Assembly (NCBI GenBank): GCA_017451145.1
Contig: JAFSSG010000010.1
Span: forward strand, 1 to 25,912
DNA: 25,912 nt
Reading direction: 5' to 3'
Source of the DNA: Clostridia bacterium
Lineage (GTDB): Bacteria; Bacillota_A; Clostridia; UBA1381
This document shows positions 1 to 11,324 of the stretch, one piece after another. The notes beneath the pieces are model-generated. The model saw nothing but the letters and a program-made list of their open reading frames with translations. It had not been told where the DNA came from and did no database searches. Within the stretch, counting starts at the first letter, position 1. Each line of letters opens with the position of its first letter. Both the position numbers and the translations under genes were made by a program.

Positions 1-457
1 AGCTTCCGCAAGGCACTTTTCTTGCCTTCTTAATATCTATCTTTACTATCGGGTATGACTTATGTGCAGGACATGATGAAACATAAAATTTTGGCGGATT
101 CTCGGTATCTACGCACTTAAAGGAAATTTCCTTATTGCCCATACCTATATAAATACCGTCACGGGGATTTAATTCATAGTCAACGCCGTCAACGGTTATG
201 ATGCCTTTTCCGCCGATATTGATACAGCCCATTTCACGTCGCTCCAAGAAGTAGTCTGCCGCAAGTTCTTTACCTGCTTCTAACTTCAATTCCTGATAAA
301 CGGGCATAAATCCTGCTGTAATAATTCTATCAATATGGCTATAGACCATCTTTACATTGTCCTTTGTAAACAGTTCGCCTATATGGAACTCCTCTCTTAA
401 TCTTTCTGTTGTGTAATGCTTTACATCTTTTGGATTTGATGCACACCTTACTTCCAT
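1..457 (-). CDS. kduI: 5-keto-4-deoxyuronate isomerase (4-deoxy-L-threo-5-hexosulose-uronate ketol-isomerase), N-terminal part, cut by window edge
   Basis: About 152 residues are present and the frame stays open to base 1, so the C-terminal half is outside the window. The start is the ATG at 457-455, with an AAGGAGG site at 466-472 eight bases upstream. The translation carries the KduI family pattern MVYSHIDRII, YFLERREMGCINIGG and TITVDG-like segments, then FYVSSCPAHKSYP, and aligns by eye along its length with E. coli KduI. The family isomerises 5-keto-4-deoxyuronate to 3-deoxy-D-glycero-2,5-hexodiulosonate in the cytoplasm during pectin or other unsaturated-uronate breakdown. The zinc-binding cupin His/Glu residues lie in the missing half, so activity cannot be judged here. 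It follows ntpD in the same direction but has its own promoter, so it probably belongs to a separate catabolic unit that continues beyond the edge. Confidence 0.9.
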   Translation of the reverse strand, partial: MEVRCASNPKDVKHYTTERLREEFHIGELFTKDNVKMVYSHIDRIITAGFMPVYQELKLEAGKELAADYFLERREMGCINIGGKGIITVDGVDYELNPRDGIYIGMGNKEISFKCVDTENPPKFYVSSCPAHKSYPIVKIDIKKARKVPCGS

Positions 458-487
458 TTTTTTATCCTCCTTGCCTTTTTCAATATT

Positions 488-516
488 ATTATAATTTAGA
501 AAAATCAGTTTTTCAA
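488..516 (-). promoter_or_regulatory. sigma-A promoter of kduI
   Basis: On the minus strand, TTGAAA (511-516) is followed by a 17-base spacer and a perfect TATAAT (488-493). The predicted start is near 481, giving a leader of about 25 bases before the kduI ATG. The -35 box overlaps the TGA stop codon of ntpD (513-515), so this promoter sits at the very end of the ATPase operon. No terminator hairpin is visible between ntpD and kduI, so readthrough from the ATPase operon is also possible. Confidence 0.75.
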
Positions 517-1181
517 TAAGTCTGAGATTTTTGTTTTTTCTCGATATTTTCCTGAATCATCATATCCTTGACCTTCATAAGCCGTACCGTGTTTGAACGC
601 TCCGCCTCGTCAAGCTTCATGGTGATTCGCTTTATAGTGTCTCGATAGTCGGGAATCATCACATATTCCAACGCATTTACACGCCGACGGGTACGCTCTA
701 TCTCTCCTGCCAACATTTCCGCCGACTTCTCAAGCTCTGCAAGTCGCAAAAGCTCCGGCAGTATATTAGATAATGATGATATCGCAACGTCTAAGTCCCC
801 GCCCGTAAAAGCGTATCCGTAAGAAAATATATCGCTTTCAGACGATGTACGCATTTTTGTACTGAACACAGGCACATCGACGCTCATAATATTCTTTTTA
901 CCAACTTCAAGCGTCACCTCCTGTTTCGGAAGAAGTAACGCTGAATTTATGACTTCTCTTTGAAGTACCGAACCTGCAACCGCAAGACTTTTATTCGCCT
1001 CGATAAGTCCCTTTTCCACCTTCTCACGCAAGTCCTTTGCCTCACGCATGATGTCTAAGAATTGACGCATCAATTCATCTCGCTTATCCTTTAATAGCCT
1101 GTGTCCTTTTGTGGCAACCGCAAGGCTCTTTTTTATACGAGCAAGTTCCATTCGTGTTGGATTTACATTAAGTTCCGCCAC
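513..1181 (-). CDS. ntpD: V-type ATP synthase subunit D
   Basis: A 222-residue, highly charged, predicted coiled-coil protein with the V-ATPase D family N-terminus (LNVNPTRMELARIKKSLAVATKGHRLLKDKRDEL) and the conserved C-terminal segment RTRRRVNALEYVMIPDYRDTIKRITMKLDEAERS. Subunit D forms the central rotor axle inside the A3B3 hexamer and, with subunit F, passes rotation between V1 and the membrane ring. The start is a GTG at 1181-1179 with an AAAGGAG site at 1191-1197. It is the last ATPase gene, 29 bases after subunit B. The order A-B-D at the 3' end matches the E. hirae ntp operon. Length is normal for the family (about 210-220). Confidence 0.95.
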   Translation of the reverse strand: MAELNVNPTRMELARIKKSLAVATKGHRLLKDKRDELMRQFLDIMREAKDLREKVEKGLIEANKSLAVAGSVLQREVINSALLLPKQEVTLEVGKKNIMSVDVPVFSTKMRTSSESDIFSYGYAFTGGDLDVAISSLSNILPELLRLAELEKSAEMLAGEIERTRRRVNALEYVMIPDYRDTIKRITMKLDEAERSNTVRLMKVKDMMIQENIEKKQKSQTY

Positions 1182-1210
1182 TTTTTTCCACTCCTTTGGT
1201 GAAGTTTAGA

Positions 1211-2581
1211 TTAACCTTTATAGTACTTATCCAAATACTCGTCCTTGATACGCTTTAATTCACTTCTCGGAAGTATCGACAAAAGCTCCCAACCGATTTC
1301 AAGCGTTTCTTCAATGCTTCTGTCGGTTGTATAGCCCTGCGACACATATTTTCTTTCAAATTCGTCGGCAAACTTTGCATAAAGCTTATCCACATCGGAA
1401 AGTGCCGCTTCGCCGAGAATTACCATAAGTTCTTTCGCCTCTTTGCCTCTTGCATAAGCGGCAAAAAGCTGGTTCATGGTATTTGCGTGGTCTGCTCTCG
1501 TTTTGCCCTCGCCTATACCCTTATCCTTAAGACGTGAAAGACTCGGAAGTACGTCAACAGGTGGCATTACATTCTTTCTGTAAAGCTCTCTTGACAGAAT
1601 TATCTGTCCTTCTGTTATATATCCCGTAAGGTCGGGGATTGGATGCGTTTTATCATCTTCCGGCATGGTCAAAATCGGGATAAGCGTTATTGAGCCGTCG
1701 CTTCCCTTTAACCTTCCTGCTCTCTCATAAAGCGTTGCAAGGTCGGTGTACATATAACCGGGGTATCCGCGACGTCCCGGAACTTCCTTTCGTGCCGCTG
1801 AAATCTCACGAAGTGCGTCCGCATAGTTCGTAATATCGGTCATAATAACCAAAACGTGCATATTCTTCTGAAATGCTAAATATTCTGCTGCTGTAAGTGC
1901 CATTTTTGGCGTTGCGATTCGCTCGATTGCAGGGTCATTTGCAAGATTTACAAAAAGTACTGTACGTTCCAAAGCACCCGTCTTTCTGAAATCGTCGATA
2001 AAGAACTCTGCTTCCTCAAAGGTTATGCCTATTGCGGCAAAAACAACGGCAAATTTACTGCCCTCACCCAAAACTTTTGCCTGTCTTGCGATTTGTGCCG
2101 CAAGGTTTGCGTGTGGAAGTCCGCTACCCGAAAAGATGGGGAGCTTTTGGCCTCTGACCAAGGTATTAAGTCCGTCGATAGCACTAACGCCGGTTTGGAT
2201 AAATTCCTCCGGATAGCTTCTTGCCGCAGGGTTCATCGGCGTTCCGTTTATATCGGCACGGATATCCGGAATTATCTCCGGTTTTCCGTCTTTTGGGCGT
2301 CCAAGTCCGTCAAAGACACGTCCTAACATATCCTCCGATACGCCAAGCTCGATTCCGTGTCCCAAAAAACGGACCTTTGAATCCTCAATATTTATACCGG
2401 CACTGCTTTCAAACAGCTGTACCAACGCATCTGAGCCATTTATTTCAAGAACTCTGCATCTGCGGTGGCTTCCGTCTGAAAGCTCGATTTCGCCAAGCTC
2501 ATTATAAGTAACGCCGGAGGTATTTTTTACAAGCATCAAAGGTCCTGATACTTCTTCTATCGTCCTATATTCCTTAGGCAT
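1211..2581 (-). CDS. ntpB: V-type ATP synthase subunit B
   Basis: A 456-residue non-catalytic nucleotide-site subunit of the V1 hexamer. The region where catalytic subunits have a P-loop reads [19 protein letters not shown] (residues 150-168), as in all V/A-type B subunits and unlike A or F1-beta. Other family blocks are [21 protein letters not shown] (130-150), [28 protein letters not shown] (about 263-290) and [18 protein letters not shown] (about 347-364). The ATG start overlaps the last eight bases of subunit A, which suggests translational coupling. Subunit D follows after 29 bases. Length and motifs are fully typical. Confidence 0.97.
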   Translation of the reverse strand: MPKEYRTIEEVSGPLMLVKNTSGVTYNELGEIELSDGSHRRCRVLEINGSDALVQLFESSAGINIEDSKVRFLGHGIELGVSEDMLGRVFDGLGRPKDGKPEIIPDIRADINGTPMNPAARSYPEEFIQTGVSAIDGLNTLVRGQKLPIFSGSGLPHANLAAQIARQAKVLGEGSKFAVVFAAIGITFEEAEFFIDDFRKTGALERTVLFVNLANDPAIERIATPKMALTAAEYLAFQKNMHVLVIMTDITNYADALREISAARKEVPGRRGYPGYMYTDLATLYERAGRLKGSDGSITLIPILTMPEDDKTHPIPDLTGYITEGQIILSRELYRKNVMPPVDVLPSLSRLKDKGIGEGKTRADHANTMNQLFAAYARGKEAKELMVILGEAALSDVDKLYAKFADEFERKYVSQGYTTDRSIEETLEIGWELLSILPRSELKRIKDEYLDKYYKG

Positions 2582-4352
2582 TATCCACCGCCTCCTTCTT
2601 AAGAGTGTCTATTTCTCTCGAAATATTTTCTACTATATCGTTATACTCGTTTTCCAGCTTATCTTCAGGGACATATTTTATTCTTCCTATACGCTCCCTT
2701 ACAGGCATTGCGACAAGTTTATTTATATTAACACCGTCTGCAAGTGCCGCTTTCGTCATATCGTAAAATTTAAGTATCAGCCTTGCCATTGTGCACTGTT
2801 TAGCAAGAGATGCATAAGTATCGACCTCGTGGAAGGCGTCTTGATGCAAGTAATCTTCTCTTATTGAACGGGCAATTTCAAGCTTTAATCTGTCGGTTGC
2901 AACCAAAGCATCCATACCGACAAGCTTAACCATTTCTTCAAGCTCCGCTTCCTCCTGCAAAAGTGCCATAATGCGTGTTCTTTGAGGAATCCAGTCGGCA
3001 GAAACGTTATCGCCGTACCACTTTCCCATACTATCGACATACAGGGAATAGCTCTTAAGCCAATTTATTGCAGGGAAATGACGTCTGTATGCAAGTTCGG
3101 AATCAAGTCCCCAGAACACCTTTACTATTCGCAGTGTTGCCTGAGAAACAGGCTCTGAAATATCACCGCCCTGCGGCGATACCGCACCTACAACACTCAA
3201 AGCTCCGATTCTATCATCAGAACCGCAGGACACAACCCTTCCTGCACGTTCATAAAATCCTGCCAATCGGCTTCCGAGATATGCGGGATAGCCTTCTTCA
3301 CCGGGCATTTCCTCAAGTCGTCCGCTCATTTCACGGAGTGCCTCCGCCCAACGTGATGTTGAGTCTGCCAAAAGTACAACAGAATAGCCCATATCACGAA
3401 AATATTCTGCTATCGTGATTCCCGTGTAGATACTTGCCTCACGTGCCGCAACAGGCATATCGGAGGTGTTTGCAATAAGTACGGTACGTTCCATAAGCGT
3501 TTTGCCTGTTTTCGGATCTTTTATTTCAGGGAATTCGTTCAGAACGTCGGTCATTTCGTTTCCGCGTTCACCGCAACCGATGTATATAACTATATCGGCG
3601 TCAGCCCATTTTGCAAGTTGGTGCTGAACAACCGTTTTTCCGCTTCCGAAAGGTCCGGGAACAGTACCTACTCCGCCCTTTGCAATCGGGAAAAGTGTGT
3701 CGATAACACGCTGTCCCGTAACAAGTGGCATATCGGGAGAAAGCTTTTTCTTATACGGTCTGCCGACTCTGACCGGCCACTTTTGCATAAGTTTAAGGTC
3801 TTTTATTTCGCCGTTCTCAAGTTTTATTTTGCCGATAGTTTCCTCTACCGTAAAGCTTCCGCTGTTTAATTCTATAAGTTCGCCGTCCCACGTCGGAGGA
3901 ACCATAATTCTATGCTCTACAACTTCTGTTTCTGCAACAGTTCCTAAAATGTCACCGCCTGAAACCTTACCTAGTGAGGCGGTTGCTTTAAAGTCCCATT
4001 TTATATCACGGCTTAAGGCAGGTACGTTTACACCACGCTCCAAGCGTGTTCCTACCTTTGCCATAATTGCATCCAAGGGACGCTGTATGCCGTCATATAT
4101 ACTCTTTATAAGTCCGGGGCCAAGCTCTGCCGACAAGGGCTCCATAGTGGATACCACCTTGCCTCCCGGACCTAATCCCGACGTTTCTTCATAAACCTGA
4201 ATAGACGCATCTCCGCCGTGCATTTCAATTATTTCGCCGACAAGACCTATGTCGCTTACACGTACAACGTCATACATATTTGCGTCACGCATACCCTCAG
4301 CGATTACCAGAGGACCTGACACTTTTTTGATTATTCCGCATTTTTCCGCCAT
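2574..4352 (-). CDS. ntpA: V-type ATP synthase catalytic subunit A
   Basis: Catalytic V1 subunit, 592 residues from the ATG at 4352. That start has an AAAGGG-type site about eight bases upstream. The frame also opens with an in-frame TTG at 4373, which would add seven residues, but the ATG fits the family N-terminus ([16 protein letters not shown]). Seen in the protein: the extra non-homologous region typical of A subunits (about 110-200), the P-loop GPFGSGKT at 233-240, the catalytic-glutamate block CGERGNEM (E262), and [37 protein letters not shown] (328-363). It hydrolyses or makes ATP at the A/B interface. It lies 17 bases after subunit F and overlaps subunit B by eight bases. Confidence 0.97.
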   Translation of the reverse strand: MAEKCGIIKKVSGPLVIAEGMRDANMYDVVRVSDIGLVGEIIEMHGGDASIQVYEETSGLGPGGKVVSTMEPLSAELGPGLIKSIYDGIQRPLDAIMAKVGTRLERGVNVPALSRDIKWDFKATASLGKVSGGDILGTVAETEVVEHRIMVPPTWDGELIELNSGSFTVEETIGKIKLENGEIKDLKLMQKWPVRVGRPYKKKLSPDMPLVTGQRVIDTLFPIAKGGVGTVPGPFGSGKTVVQHQLAKWADADIVIYIGCGERGNEMTDVLNEFPEIKDPKTGKTLMERTVLIANTSDMPVAAREASIYTGITIAEYFRDMGYSVVLLADSTSRWAEALREMSGRLEEMPGEEGYPAYLGSRLAGFYERAGRVVSCGSDDRIGALSVVGAVSPQGGDISEPVSQATLRIVKVFWGLDSELAYRRHFPAINWLKSYSLYVDSMGKWYGDNVSADWIPQRTRIMALLQEEAELEEMVKLVGMDALVATDRLKLEIARSIREDYLHQDAFHEVDTYASLAKQCTMARLILKFYDMTKAALADGVNINKLVAMPVRERIGRIKYVPEDKLENEYNDIVENISREIDTLKKEAVDNA

Positions 4353-4369
4353 ATTATTCGCCCTTTCTG

Positions 4370-4687
4370 TCAATCATTGTAAATTATATCCGAGCCGACT
4401 GCCTGTTCTACAAACTTTTTCATACGCTCTTTTCCTATCCCCAAAAATCCTGACGCTTGGGGTATTGGAAGTATTGCGGGAGTTACCGACTCACGATAAC
4501 TTTCAATAACGTTTCCGAGCTCCTTAAAATACCGCTCGGTTACATAAATTATTCCGTAACTGCCCGACGCCATATTTTTAAGGCATTCCTCCGCCTCTTT
4601 GACGCTTTCCACGCTGACTGTGTCGAGCCCTAACGCCGCAAAAGCACAAATGCTGTCATAATCACCCAATACTCCGATTTTATGCAT
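4370..4687 (-). CDS. ntpG: V-type ATP synthase subunit F
   Basis: A small (105 residues) V1 central-stalk subunit with the family N-terminus [19 protein letters not shown], the block [14 protein letters not shown] and the C-terminal [30 protein letters not shown]. It binds subunit D at the base of the rotor. The name follows E. hirae, where the F-type subunit is called NtpG. The start is uncertain: the ATG at 4687 overlaps the subunit C stop (ATGCATAA) and fits family alignments, but an in-frame GTG at 4696 sits four bases after an AAAGG and would add three residues. It ends 17 bases before the subunit A ATG. Confidence 0.92.
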   Translation of the reverse strand: MHKIGVLGDYDSICAFAALGLDTVSVESVKEAEECLKNMASGSYGIIYVTERYFKELGNVIESYRESVTPAILPIPQASGFLGIGKERMKKFVEQAVGSDIIYND

Positions 4688-5612
4688 ATGCGTCACGCAG
4701 CCTTTCTCTTATAATATCCTCACCGAAACCGTTTGCCTTACAGGTCAAAATTATGCGTACTGCCTTAACCTCAAAGCTTTTGCCTATCAAAAATGCTACT
4801 ATCGGTGCAAAACCAAAGCTTTCTGCCTTTGCCTTTTTAGCATAAGCAAGTTTTTTATTATCACACCACTTTTCAAATGCACCGATTGTTTCGGTGTCCG
4901 CATCCGGATAGTTCTTTTTAATTTCATCTGTTACGGCAAGTATGTTATCCGTCAGGGAATCCTTCGGATTTACAAGTGCATTTTTAACAAAATCCCTTGA
5001 TTTTTTGCCCAAGGCACAACGCCAAGCCGTTTTATAGTCTGTAAGCTCTGCCAAAAGCTCCGCCCAGCCTATTAAAAACTCACTCTTTGTCTTCTTTGCA
5101 CCCTCTAAAACCGCAAGATGAAAAGCCTTATCAATAAAGATTTCGGCAAGTTGACCGTCCATAGTAGAGGTCAGCAGTTTGTACGCTTTTTCCGTCACAT
5201 TTTTGAGATGCCCGGGAAGTTCGTCGGTGTTTTTATTTTTTATTGCCCTTTCTATGACCTCAGGCGATACGGTAAAGGGCGAAAGAATCATTTTGTCCCA
5301 TTTTTCGTTCTGCACCGTCGCTTTTAATACCGTTTTTAAATTATGAAAATCATTTTCATACAAAAGCAGGTCTATAGGTGCTTCTTTTGGGCAAACTTCA
5401 TACGCCTTTGTCCACGCATTTTCAAGCTCGTTTTTTAAAAGCTCTTCTTGGCTTTCGCCAATCCAACCGTGTTCTGTCAAAAACCGTTTTGCCGATTCAA
5501 GCCCATCCGACGCGATCAGCGTGTTTAAATCGGATTGAGTAAGCATTTTATTTTCCAGCGTCTTTATATATGACACGGCATATACATATTCAACGTCTTT
5601 CAATAGCTTCAC
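4680..5612 (-). CDS. ntpC: V-type ATP synthase subunit C (V0 d-type socket subunit)
   Basis: A 310-residue, all-helical predicted protein of the V/A-type subunit C (eukaryotic d) family. This subunit forms the funnel that docks the DF axle onto the K-ring. Family features include the N-terminal YVYAVSYIKTLENKMLTQSDLNTLI, YENDFHNLKTVLKA (about 105-118) and the C-terminal [41 protein letters not shown]. The annotated start is a GTG at 5612 that overlaps the subunit E stop (GTGA). A TTG at 5603 lies eight bases after GGAG and may be the real start, shortening the protein by three residues. The 3' end overlaps the subunit F start. Confidence 0.93.
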   Translation of the reverse strand: MKLLKDVEYVYAVSYIKTLENKMLTQSDLNTLIASDGLESAKRFLTEHGWIGESQEELLKNELENAWTKAYEVCPKEAPIDLLLYENDFHNLKTVLKATVQNEKWDKMILSPFTVSPEVIERAIKNKNTDELPGHLKNVTEKAYKLLTSTMDGQLAEIFIDKAFHLAVLEGAKKTKSEFLIGWAELLAELTDYKTAWRCALGKKSRDFVKNALVNPKDSLTDNILAVTDEIKKNYPDADTETIGAFEKWCDNKKLAYAKKAKAESFGFAPIVAFLIGKSFEVKAVRIILTCKANGFGEDIIRERLRDAYA

Positions 5613-6172
5613 TCCTTACCTGAGGCTATATCGTAAAGTTCGCTCTCTTTTTCACGGAAGATTGCGTCAATGGTACAATTTATATAAACCCGTCCATGTC
5701 TTACGATAAATCCCTTTGCATCCGCCTCTTCATCTGACAGCGTTATGCCCTTTCCCAGACCTTCCAAAAAGTCATTTGGCATATTCTCCCTGTCCTCTTT
5801 GAACAGCAGAAGTTCTCCGCCGTCCTCATCATTCTGGTTTTTATAAATTTCTGTAAGATATGCAAAATACTCATCTTTGGGCATATTCAGGATTTTCTTT
5901 TTAGCCTCTTTGATAAGCTCTGTTGCTGTCTCACGTTCAGTTTTTAAAAGCATTTCACGCTCATATGCCGCTTTTTCCGCCTCGTGCCTTTCGGAAAATG
6001 CGTTTAGTGCCGTTTCCCGTGCCGTTTTTTCACGCTCTTTTATTCTCTCGGCTTCTTCGGCATATTCTGCGTTGATTTCGTCAATTCTCTTGTTTGTTTC
6101 CGCTATTTTGCTGTCCGCTTTTTCCTTTGCTTCCGACAAAATCGCATCAACTATACGTTCAAGTCCCGCCAC
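5609..6172 (-). CDS. ntpE: V-type ATP synthase subunit E
   Basis: A 187-residue peripheral-stalk subunit. The first 110 residues are a long charged amphipathic helix rich in Glu, Lys and Ala, as expected for the E half of the E/G stalk. The C-terminal globular part (about 115-187) ends in the family-like GFIVRHGRVYINCTIDAIFREKESELYDIASGKE. It pairs with the G/H-type helix encoded by the first gene of the operon to form the stator. The start is a GTG at 6172 with an AAAGGAG site eight bases upstream. It lies 37 bases after subunit K and overlaps subunit C by four bases. Confidence 0.92.
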   Translation of the reverse strand: MAGLERIVDAILSEAKEKADSKIAETNKRIDEINAEYAEEAERIKEREKTARETALNAFSERHEAEKAAYEREMLLKTERETATELIKEAKKKILNMPKDEYFAYLTEIYKNQNDEDGGELLLFKEDRENMPNDFLEGLGKGITLSDEEADAKGFIVRHGRVYINCTIDAIFREKESELYDIASGKE

Positions 6173-6209
6173 TTTTTCTGCTCCTTTCCATATGAATTCA
6201 ATTCATATT

Positions 6210-8640
<2,431 letters not shown>

Positions 8641-8698
8641 TCTATCACCCCAATTCCACTGTTAAAAAAACAGAATAATGGACGCAAATAAAAAGGTT

Positions 8699-9019
8699 TT
8701 ATCCCTTCTTTACCGCATCTATTATCCTGCCTGTTATTCTTTCACTGTTTGCCAGAATTTCCGCACGGCGTTTTTCGCACCTTGCAAAAACTTCTTCCTT
8801 AAAATTAGAAAAATCCGCGTCTGCCTTTTCCTTTGCAGATTCTAATGCTTTTTGTAATTTTTGTTCCTCTTCCGATTTTACATTTTTAAGCATGGTCTCT
8901 GCATTTTCTCCTGCCATTTGTAAGAGCTCCGCCGATTTTTGTTCTGCGTCCGCCACTATTTTAAGTGCTTCGTTTTCCGCATCTCTGACCTTTTCGATAG
9001 CCTCTTTTGCCATAGTCAA
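8699..9019 (-). CDS. ntpF: V-type ATP synthase G/H-type peripheral stalk subunit
   Basis: A 106-residue protein predicted to be almost entirely one charged amphipathic helix, rich in Ala, Glu and Lys, starting MAKEAIEKVRDAENEALKIVADAEQKS. It is the first gene of the operon, the position of E. hirae ntpF (AhaH/subunit H family), and should pair with subunit E in the peripheral stalk. The start is either the TTG at 9019, six bases after AAAGGAG, or the ATG at 9013, 12 bases after it. The difference is two residues. Family identity rests on position and composition, because sequence conservation in this family is low. Confidence 0.88.
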   Translation of the reverse strand: MTMAKEAIEKVRDAENEALKIVADAEQKSAELLQMAGENAETMLKNVKSEEEQKLQKALESAKEKADADFSNFKEEVFARCEKRRAEILANSERITGRIIDAVKKG

Positions 9020-9067
9020 AAAAATCTCCTTTACATACGGTTTCAGGTAAAAATCACCATATAGTTT

Positions 9068-9096
9068 ATTATATCTCTTTCTATAGAAAAAGTCAA
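9068..9096 (-). promoter_or_regulatory. sigma-A promoter of the V-type ATPase operon, with a dyad over the -35 box
   Basis: On the minus strand, TTGACT (9091-9096) is followed by a 17-base spacer and a perfect TATAAT (9068-9073). The predicted start is near 9061, about 42 bases before the first ATPase gene. The -35 box is one arm of a perfect inverted repeat, AGTCAA-N5-TTGACT (9091-9107), which could be an operator. No leader hairpin or riboswitch is evident. Confidence 0.8.
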
Positions 9097-9210
9097 TGTA
9101 GTTGACTCATTTTATTTGCTAAATATGCGAAAAACTTAAAAAAAGTATATACGCCTGATCGAAAATTGTCTTATGCCCTTTGTGTGACATTTTTGAAGCC
9201 TTCCTGCCTA

Positions 9211-9239
9211 TTGACAAATCAGGCGTTTTTGTGTATAAT
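9211..9239 (+). promoter_or_regulatory. sigma-A promoter of the glycosyltransferase gene
   Basis: A consensus promoter: TTGACA (9211-9216), 17-base spacer, TATAAT (9234-9239). The predicted start is near 9246, giving a leader of about 42 bases. A nine-base inverted repeat (ACGCCTGAT at 9151-9159 and ATCAGGCGT at 9217-9225) brackets the upstream region, with its right arm inside the promoter spacer. The rest of the gap 9020-9287 holds this promoter, the divergent ATPase promoter and no gene. Confidence 0.85.
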
Positions 9240-9287
9240 CCATACTGTAATTTAGGTGAATTCCGAAATAAAAAGAGGTTATTACAT

Positions 9288-10259
9288 ATGTGTAAAATAA
9301 GCGTAATAGTGCCTGTATATAATGTCGAACCGTATTTACGCCGTTGCGTTGACAGCATCTTGAATCAGACATTTTCTGATTTTGAATGCATACTTGTCGA
9401 TGACGGCTCACCGGACGGCTGTCCGGCTATTTGTGACGAATACGCAGAAAAAGACAGCCGGGTAAAAGTGATTCATAAAAAAAACGGCGGATTGTCCGAT
9501 GCACGAAACGTGGGACTTGATAAGGCTAACGGCAAATATGTATCTTTTATTGATAGCGATGATTGGATTCACCCGCAAATGCTGGAGATTCTTTATAAAG
9601 GTTTAATGGATAACAACGTTCTAATAAGCGTATGTGAGTACAAAGAGGTAGAACATCAAGAGCCTTATACTGCCATAACAGAGCCAATCTTCGAAACAAG
9701 GTATGGCATGGATTTTTTCATAACAAATCATATCACTGCGGTAATTGCGTGTAGTAAATTATATGATAAAAGCCTGTTTGACGACATAAGATATCCTTAC
9801 GGAAAATTGCACGAAGATGAATTTGTAACATACAAATTACTGTATAAGGCTGAAACGGTAGCATATACAAATAAGCCGCTGTATTTTTATTTCCAAAATG
9901 AAAACGGAATTACAAAAAGTGCCTATACGATAAAACGTTTAGACGCTTTGGAGGCTATGGAAGAACGCGATCAGTTTTTAAAACAACACAAGCTTTCCGA
10001 ATGTCGCAAATTTGCCATGTATCAACATATAGATTTCCTCAAGAGACACTTTAAAATGACCGCCTCTAATCCTGAGTTCTCCCGTGAACATAAGCAGCTC
10101 AAAAGATTGTTACAAAGAAAACTGCTGTCAGAAGGTATAAGATGCCGTATCCGATTCAGATACTGTACTGATTCTTATGCCATTGCATTCCCGAAAACCA
10201 CCAGGCTTCTTTTGGGGCTAAAAAAAATAAAGGATAGTTTTAAATCCTACTTAAAATAA
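9288..10259 (+). CDS. GT2-family glycosyltransferase
   Basis: A 323-residue protein starting at the ATG at 9288, nine bases after AGAGG; the longer open frame upstream is non-coding leader and promoter. The N-terminus is a GT-A fold: KISVIVPVYNVEPYLRRCVDSILNQTFSDFECILVDDGSPDG (residues 3-44), then NGGLSDARNVGLDKANGKYVSFIDSDDW (66-93), with the D89-S-D91 metal/nucleotide-sugar motif. Such enzymes transfer a sugar from a nucleotide sugar, typically onto cell-surface polysaccharide or a glycolipid. The C-terminal 150 residues are not diagnostic of donor or acceptor. No membrane segment is evident. It sits alone with its own promoter, followed by a broken paralogue, with no polysaccharide operon around it. 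Confidence 0.88.
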   Translation: MCKISVIVPVYNVEPYLRRCVDSILNQTFSDFECILVDDGSPDGCPAICDEYAEKDSRVKVIHKKNGGLSDARNVGLDKANGKYVSFIDSDDWIHPQMLEILYKGLMDNNVLISVCEYKEVEHQEPYTAITEPIFETRYGMDFFITNHITAVIACSKLYDKSLFDDIRYPYGKLHEDEFVTYKLLYKAETVAYTNKPLYFYFQNENGITKSAYTIKRLDALEAMEERDQFLKQHKLSECRKFAMYQHIDFLKRHFKMTASNPEFSREHKQLKRLLQRKLLSEGIRCRIRFRYCTDSYAIAFPKTTRLLLGLKKIKDSFKSYLK

Positions 10260-10286
10260 TCACAAGTATCAATTGGAGAATATTTG

Positions 10287-11324
10287 ATGTGCAAAATAAG
10301 CGTAATAGTGCCTGTATATAACGTTGAGTGATATAAATAGCGATTTGTGGATAGTATATTAAACTAAACCCATTCTGATTTTGAGCTAATATTCATTGAT
10401 GACGGCTCAACAGACAGAAGTGGCGAGATATGTGACGAATACGCCTTAACTTATAGTCAAATAAAAGTTATACATAATTCAAATAAAGGAGTCGCACATT
10501 CAAGAAACTGCGGTATTGATGAGGCAAAAGGTGATTATATTGTATTTGTTGATTCTGATGATTATTTAGATTCGAATTATTTTGAACGGTTGTCCCAAGC
10601 TGATGCAGATTTGATTTTCATCGGCTACACAAGAGAAAACTCCTCAAAGCATTATCAATATGCGGTCAATTTGACTCCGGAATACTTTACCGATATGCAA
10701 AAGCTCTATATGAGTATTAATAATAAAGTTTTTGGATATATGTGTGCAATGTGTGTAAGCAAATCTTTTCTTGACAGAAATAATATACGCCTTAACCAGA
10801 ATTACAGTTTCAGAGAAGATACCTTGTTCGCAATTAATTGTTTGGAAAAGGCATCTTCTGCTTATATCTGCCCGAGTGTTGCATATCACTATGTGCAGTA
10901 CGGTGATGGAAGGCAGCTGACAAGCAAAGTATATGATAGGGATATATTTGAAGAACAGCTATACATTACCAAAAGGTTATTTGCTTTTGTGCAAAAACTT
11001 GGGATACCCGATGCCGAAAGACAAATCTCATATGACTGCTATAGACATTGTGTATATAAGAGTATTATTAATGCTGTATATACAGGTAATCTTAATATTT
11101 CTTATATCAAGAAAGTATTAAACAATGATTTTGTCGAAGAGCGTAGGATAAAGTTTGATAAACTGTGGCTTGAAAATGTGGATATGGAATGGAAAAGTGA
11201 AATGACGCGTTACCTAAATAAAGCTGTTTACTCTATTTATTTCCATCACATACTGTTAAGGTGGCATACCCTTATAATAGCGTTTCTCCATCGGTTAAAA
11301 GCAACTATTATTAAAAAAGCATAA
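10287..11324 (+). pseudogene. GT2-family glycosyltransferase paralogue with three in-frame stops near its 5' end
   Basis: An ATG at 10287, eight bases after TTGGAG, opens MCKISVIVPVYNVE, then meets TGA (10329-10331), TAG (10338-10340) and TAA (10365-10367) in the same frame. Beyond them the frame is open for 319 codons and keeps GT2 sequence: SDFELIFIDDGSTDRSGEICDEYA, then GDYIVFVDSDDY and a full-length C-terminal half. The TAA replaces the Gln of the conserved SILNQT. No ATG or GTG restores the nucleotide-binding N-terminus downstream; the first usable start is a TTG at 10590. It follows the intact paralogue by 27 bases, and the first 36 bases of the two genes differ at only two positions. 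It looks more A+T-rich than its neighbours. Confidence 0.85.

Noticed and set aside
2025..2511. Plus-strand open frames inside the ATPase subunit B gene, and many similar ones elsewhere
   Set aside because: They are antisense shadows of strongly conserved minus-strand genes, with no ribosome binding sites or recognisable domains.
10329..10367. Stop-codon recoding or an alternative genetic code in the second glycosyltransferase
   Set aside because: All three stop codons occur within 39 bases of one gene, while TAA and TGA clearly end the other genes of the window. No selenocysteine-like structure or conserved Cys/Sec position is apparent.
10329..10367. Diversity-generating retroelement target
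   Set aside because: No reverse transcriptase, template repeat or adenine-biased changes are visible, and the lesions are at the 5' end rather than in a C-terminal variable region.
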